A DNA stretch of 14,472 bases from Syntrophobacterales bacterium (GTDB taxonomy: Bacteria > Desulfobacterota > Syntrophorhabdia > Syntrophorhabdales > WCHB1-27). The stretch is taken from positions 1 through 14,472 of the forward strand of contig JADGQN010000073.1 of the NCBI GenBank assembly GCA_017881765.1, written 5' to 3'. The notes under the pieces were generated by a model that had not been told where the DNA came from, searched no databases, and saw nothing but the letters and a program-made list of their open reading frames with translations. Positions 13,407 to 14,472 of the stretch are shown one piece after another. The position numbers and the translations under genes were made by a program. Numbering within the stretch: the first letter of the stretch is position 1; every line of letters begins with the position of its first letter.

Positions 13407-13985
13407 TCAGTCTATCTTATAGACCTTAACGTCCTGTTGCTCCTGCTTCTGCAGCTTAGGGGCATTACCCGTTTGTACGGGTGGAGTTCCCTGAGCAGCC
13501 TTTGGGGCATCTGGAGCGTTAACTGACGGCTTCTCGTCCGCCGCCGCAGCTTGTTTCGGCCTTACTCTGGACCTGTCCTTCTGCGATCTCAGCGCCTCAA
13601 GCTCCTCTTCCAGCTGGGTAAGCTCGACAACTCTCTGCTCATACTGCAAGGAGAGTGTTCCGTTTTCATCCGAGATACGCTGCCTCTCCTCCTCCAGCTT
13701 GCTCGTTTTTTCCTGGAGAAGTTCGAGCCGCGTCCTGAAGTCTGCAACATCATGCGCGGCAGTCGTCAGTCGTGTCTGTGAATCGACCCAGAGGCCTGTC
13801 GTAAGGATCGATAGGAACGCGAGCACTGCCATTGCTACGATGAGCAGTCTGGGACCTCTTCGGCTTTTAGGTTTTTCGGGAGCATCGACCATGCGCTGGG
13901 GTTCTTCCCCTTCCCTGGCCTCGGTCTCTTTGGCGGCGACTTTGAGCCGCTCCCAAGCCTCTGTATAAATCCTGGGTCCGGGCAT
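13407..13985 (-). CDS. Hypothetical single-pass membrane protein with coiled coil
   Basis: A 192-residue protein I cannot assign to a named family. Residues 1-45 are charged and cytoplasmic in character (KPKSRRGPR just before the membrane). One transmembrane helix spans about 46-66 (RLLIVAMAVLAFLSILTTGLW). A coiled coil covers about 82-138 (LELLQEKTSKLEEERQRISDE, then LTQLEEELEALRSQKDR). The tail is rich in Ala, Pro and Gln and ends VKVYKID. The arrangement predicts a bitopic inner-membrane protein with the coiled coil in the periplasm, similar in shape to FtsL/FtsB-like or scaffold proteins but without their motifs. The ATG has an excellent AGGAGGGG upstream. It converges on dppC; the gene on its other side is 368 bases away. 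Confidence 0.8.
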   Translation of the reverse strand: MPGPRIYTEAWERLKVAAKETEAREGEEPQRMVDAPEKPKSRRGPRLLIVAMAVLAFLSILTTGLWVDSQTRLTTAAHDVADFRTRLELLQEKTSKLEEERQRISDENGTLSLQYEQRVVELTQLEEELEALRSQKDRSRVRPKQAAAADEKPSVNAPDAPKAAQGTPPVQTGNAPKLQKQEQQDVKVYKID

Positions 13986-14071
13986 GCACCCCTCCTACAC
14001 CTTCTGAGGATCCCTGCAATTCCTGTTCCATATCGGGAACGGAGTTCTGTTATAGGCTTGCCGCGTGTACC

Positions 14072-14131
14072 GTCATTCCGGCGGATGCCGGAATCCAGAA
14101 ACCGGACTGGATGCCGGATCAGGTCCGGCAT
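14072..14131. repeat. CATTCCGG/CCGGAATCCAG palindromic repeat, copy 3
   Basis: The first hairpin is ATTCCGGC-GGAT-GCCGGAAT (14075-14094). The second is ATGCCGGA-TCAGG-TCCGGCAT (14111-14131). The layout matches copy 1 at 6738-6808, including GTCATTCC at the start and AATCCAG after the first stem, but the second stem has a different sequence. Confidence 0.7.
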
Positions 14132-14198
14132 GATGCAGAATGCTCCGCTGCTTGCCGCGGGTTGTTTATCTTTGGACATTGGACACTATTTGGAATTT

Positions 14199-14221
14199 CG
14201 ATAGCGAAGCATCCTGTAAAG
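14199..14221 (+). repeat. Short dispersed repeat TAGCGAAGCATCCTG, copy 3
   Basis: The 23-base unit starting CGATAGCGAAGCATCCTG matches 4557-4579 at all but one position. Exact direct repeats ATTTGGAATTT flank it on both sides (14188-14198 and 14222-14232) with no extra base. Confidence 0.65.
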
Positions 14222-14353
14222 ATTTGGAATTTGAGTGGCTGGTCGAGACTCCGAGCCGATGGAGCACTATACTTGCGGAGGGGCCAGTTTGTGGGGTATA
14301 TGTCCGATATCCGCCAGGTGCAGTCAAAAATGGTATAGTCAACCACTAATCAG

Positions 14354-14472
14354 TTAGTAATTATCTTCATCAATAAATTGTTCCCGCCCTGAAAGCATGA
14401 AACTCGCGATCCCGATGAGAAACAGGAAAGGCAGAACGCCGAGCCACACACCCACCCTTCCCTTGGCCCCGG
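14354..14472 (-). CDS. C-terminal end of a membrane protein, partial
   Basis: On the minus strand one frame is open from the window edge for 38 codons to a TAA at 14356-14354. It reads GAKGRVGVWLGVLPFLFLIG, then IASFMLSGREQFIDEDNY. This gives a hydrophobic segment of about 17 residues followed by a short charged tail, a sensible end for an inner-membrane protein. The other two minus-strand frames give no such pattern. The family cannot be told from this fragment. Confidence 0.5.
   Translation of the reverse strand, partial: GAKGRVGVWLGVLPFLFLIGIASFMLSGREQFIDEDNY

Larger units (their letters stand above)
13986..14353. other. Gene-free region with several short repeats
   Basis: The 368 bases upstream of the coiled-coil protein hold no convincing gene; the short open frames here are built from repeats. 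From left to right: the ribosome-binding site of the minus-strand gene, a CATTCCGG palindrome unit (14072-14131) flanked by the 10-bp direct repeat GCTTGCCGCG (14056-14065 and 14150-14159), then the third TAGCGAAGCATCCTG repeat (14199-14221) flanked by exact 11-bp direct repeats. No clear promoter was found. Confidence 0.6.

Noticed and set aside
14111..14349. Overlapping small open frames in the last gene-free stretch
   Set aside because: They cross palindromic and direct repeats in both strands, lack ribosome-binding sites and have no protein-like composition.

Overview
The window looks like ordinary chromosome from an anaerobic, GC-rich Gram-negative bacterium, most like the former Deltaproteobacteria (Desulfobacterota, Syntrophales/Syntrophorhabdus type). 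That placement is inferred from gene content: a ferredoxin-fused EtfA beside a membrane FeS oxidoreductase, a tatA-folK-YHS cluster next to a small transaldolase, and many short palindromic repeats between genes. No rRNA, tRNA, CRISPR array, phage gene or transposase is visible.

Layout. 1-262: the possible 3' end of an unknown gene, running into a GTAC-palindrome repeat. 263-2053 (minus): tatA, folK and a small YHS-type metal-binding membrane protein in one tight operon, followed after a 215-base repeat-rich gap by a transaldolase. 2342-6679 (plus): etfB, etfA with an N-terminal 2x[4Fe-4S] ferredoxin domain, then a membrane-bound NarI/HdrD-like oxidoreductase. Together these form an electron pipeline between acyl-CoA dehydrogenase-type flavoproteins and the quinone pool. 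A 194-bp inverted-repeat element sits between etfA and the oxidoreductase gene. 6875-7516 (minus): a hypothetical protein. 7700-8392 (minus): an exported nitroreductase-fold protein. 8603-13148 (plus): a four-gene run coding for an exported alpha-toroid protein with six QW-like motifs, Hsp20, Lon protease and a lone DppC-type permease. 13407-13985 (minus): a one-TM coiled-coil protein. 14354-14472 (minus): the C-terminus of a membrane protein cut by the window edge.

The most interesting non-coding signals are these. (a) A 160-194-bp GTAC-rich element occurs twice in opposite orientations; its paired ends differ between copies but stay complementary, including one compensatory change. (b) A 22-23-bp sequence occurs three times in different contexts, once flanked by exact 11-bp direct repeats. 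(c) Two 21-bp direct repeats, 23 bp apart, lie over the predicted core promoter of the nitroreductase gene, in a divergent promoter region. (d) Imperfect CATTCCGG...CCGGAATCCAG hairpins occur in three gene-free stretches. I see no clearly new multi-gene defence or biosynthetic system. The exported toroid-Hsp20-Lon-DppC run and the repeat element are the best candidates for something undescribed.
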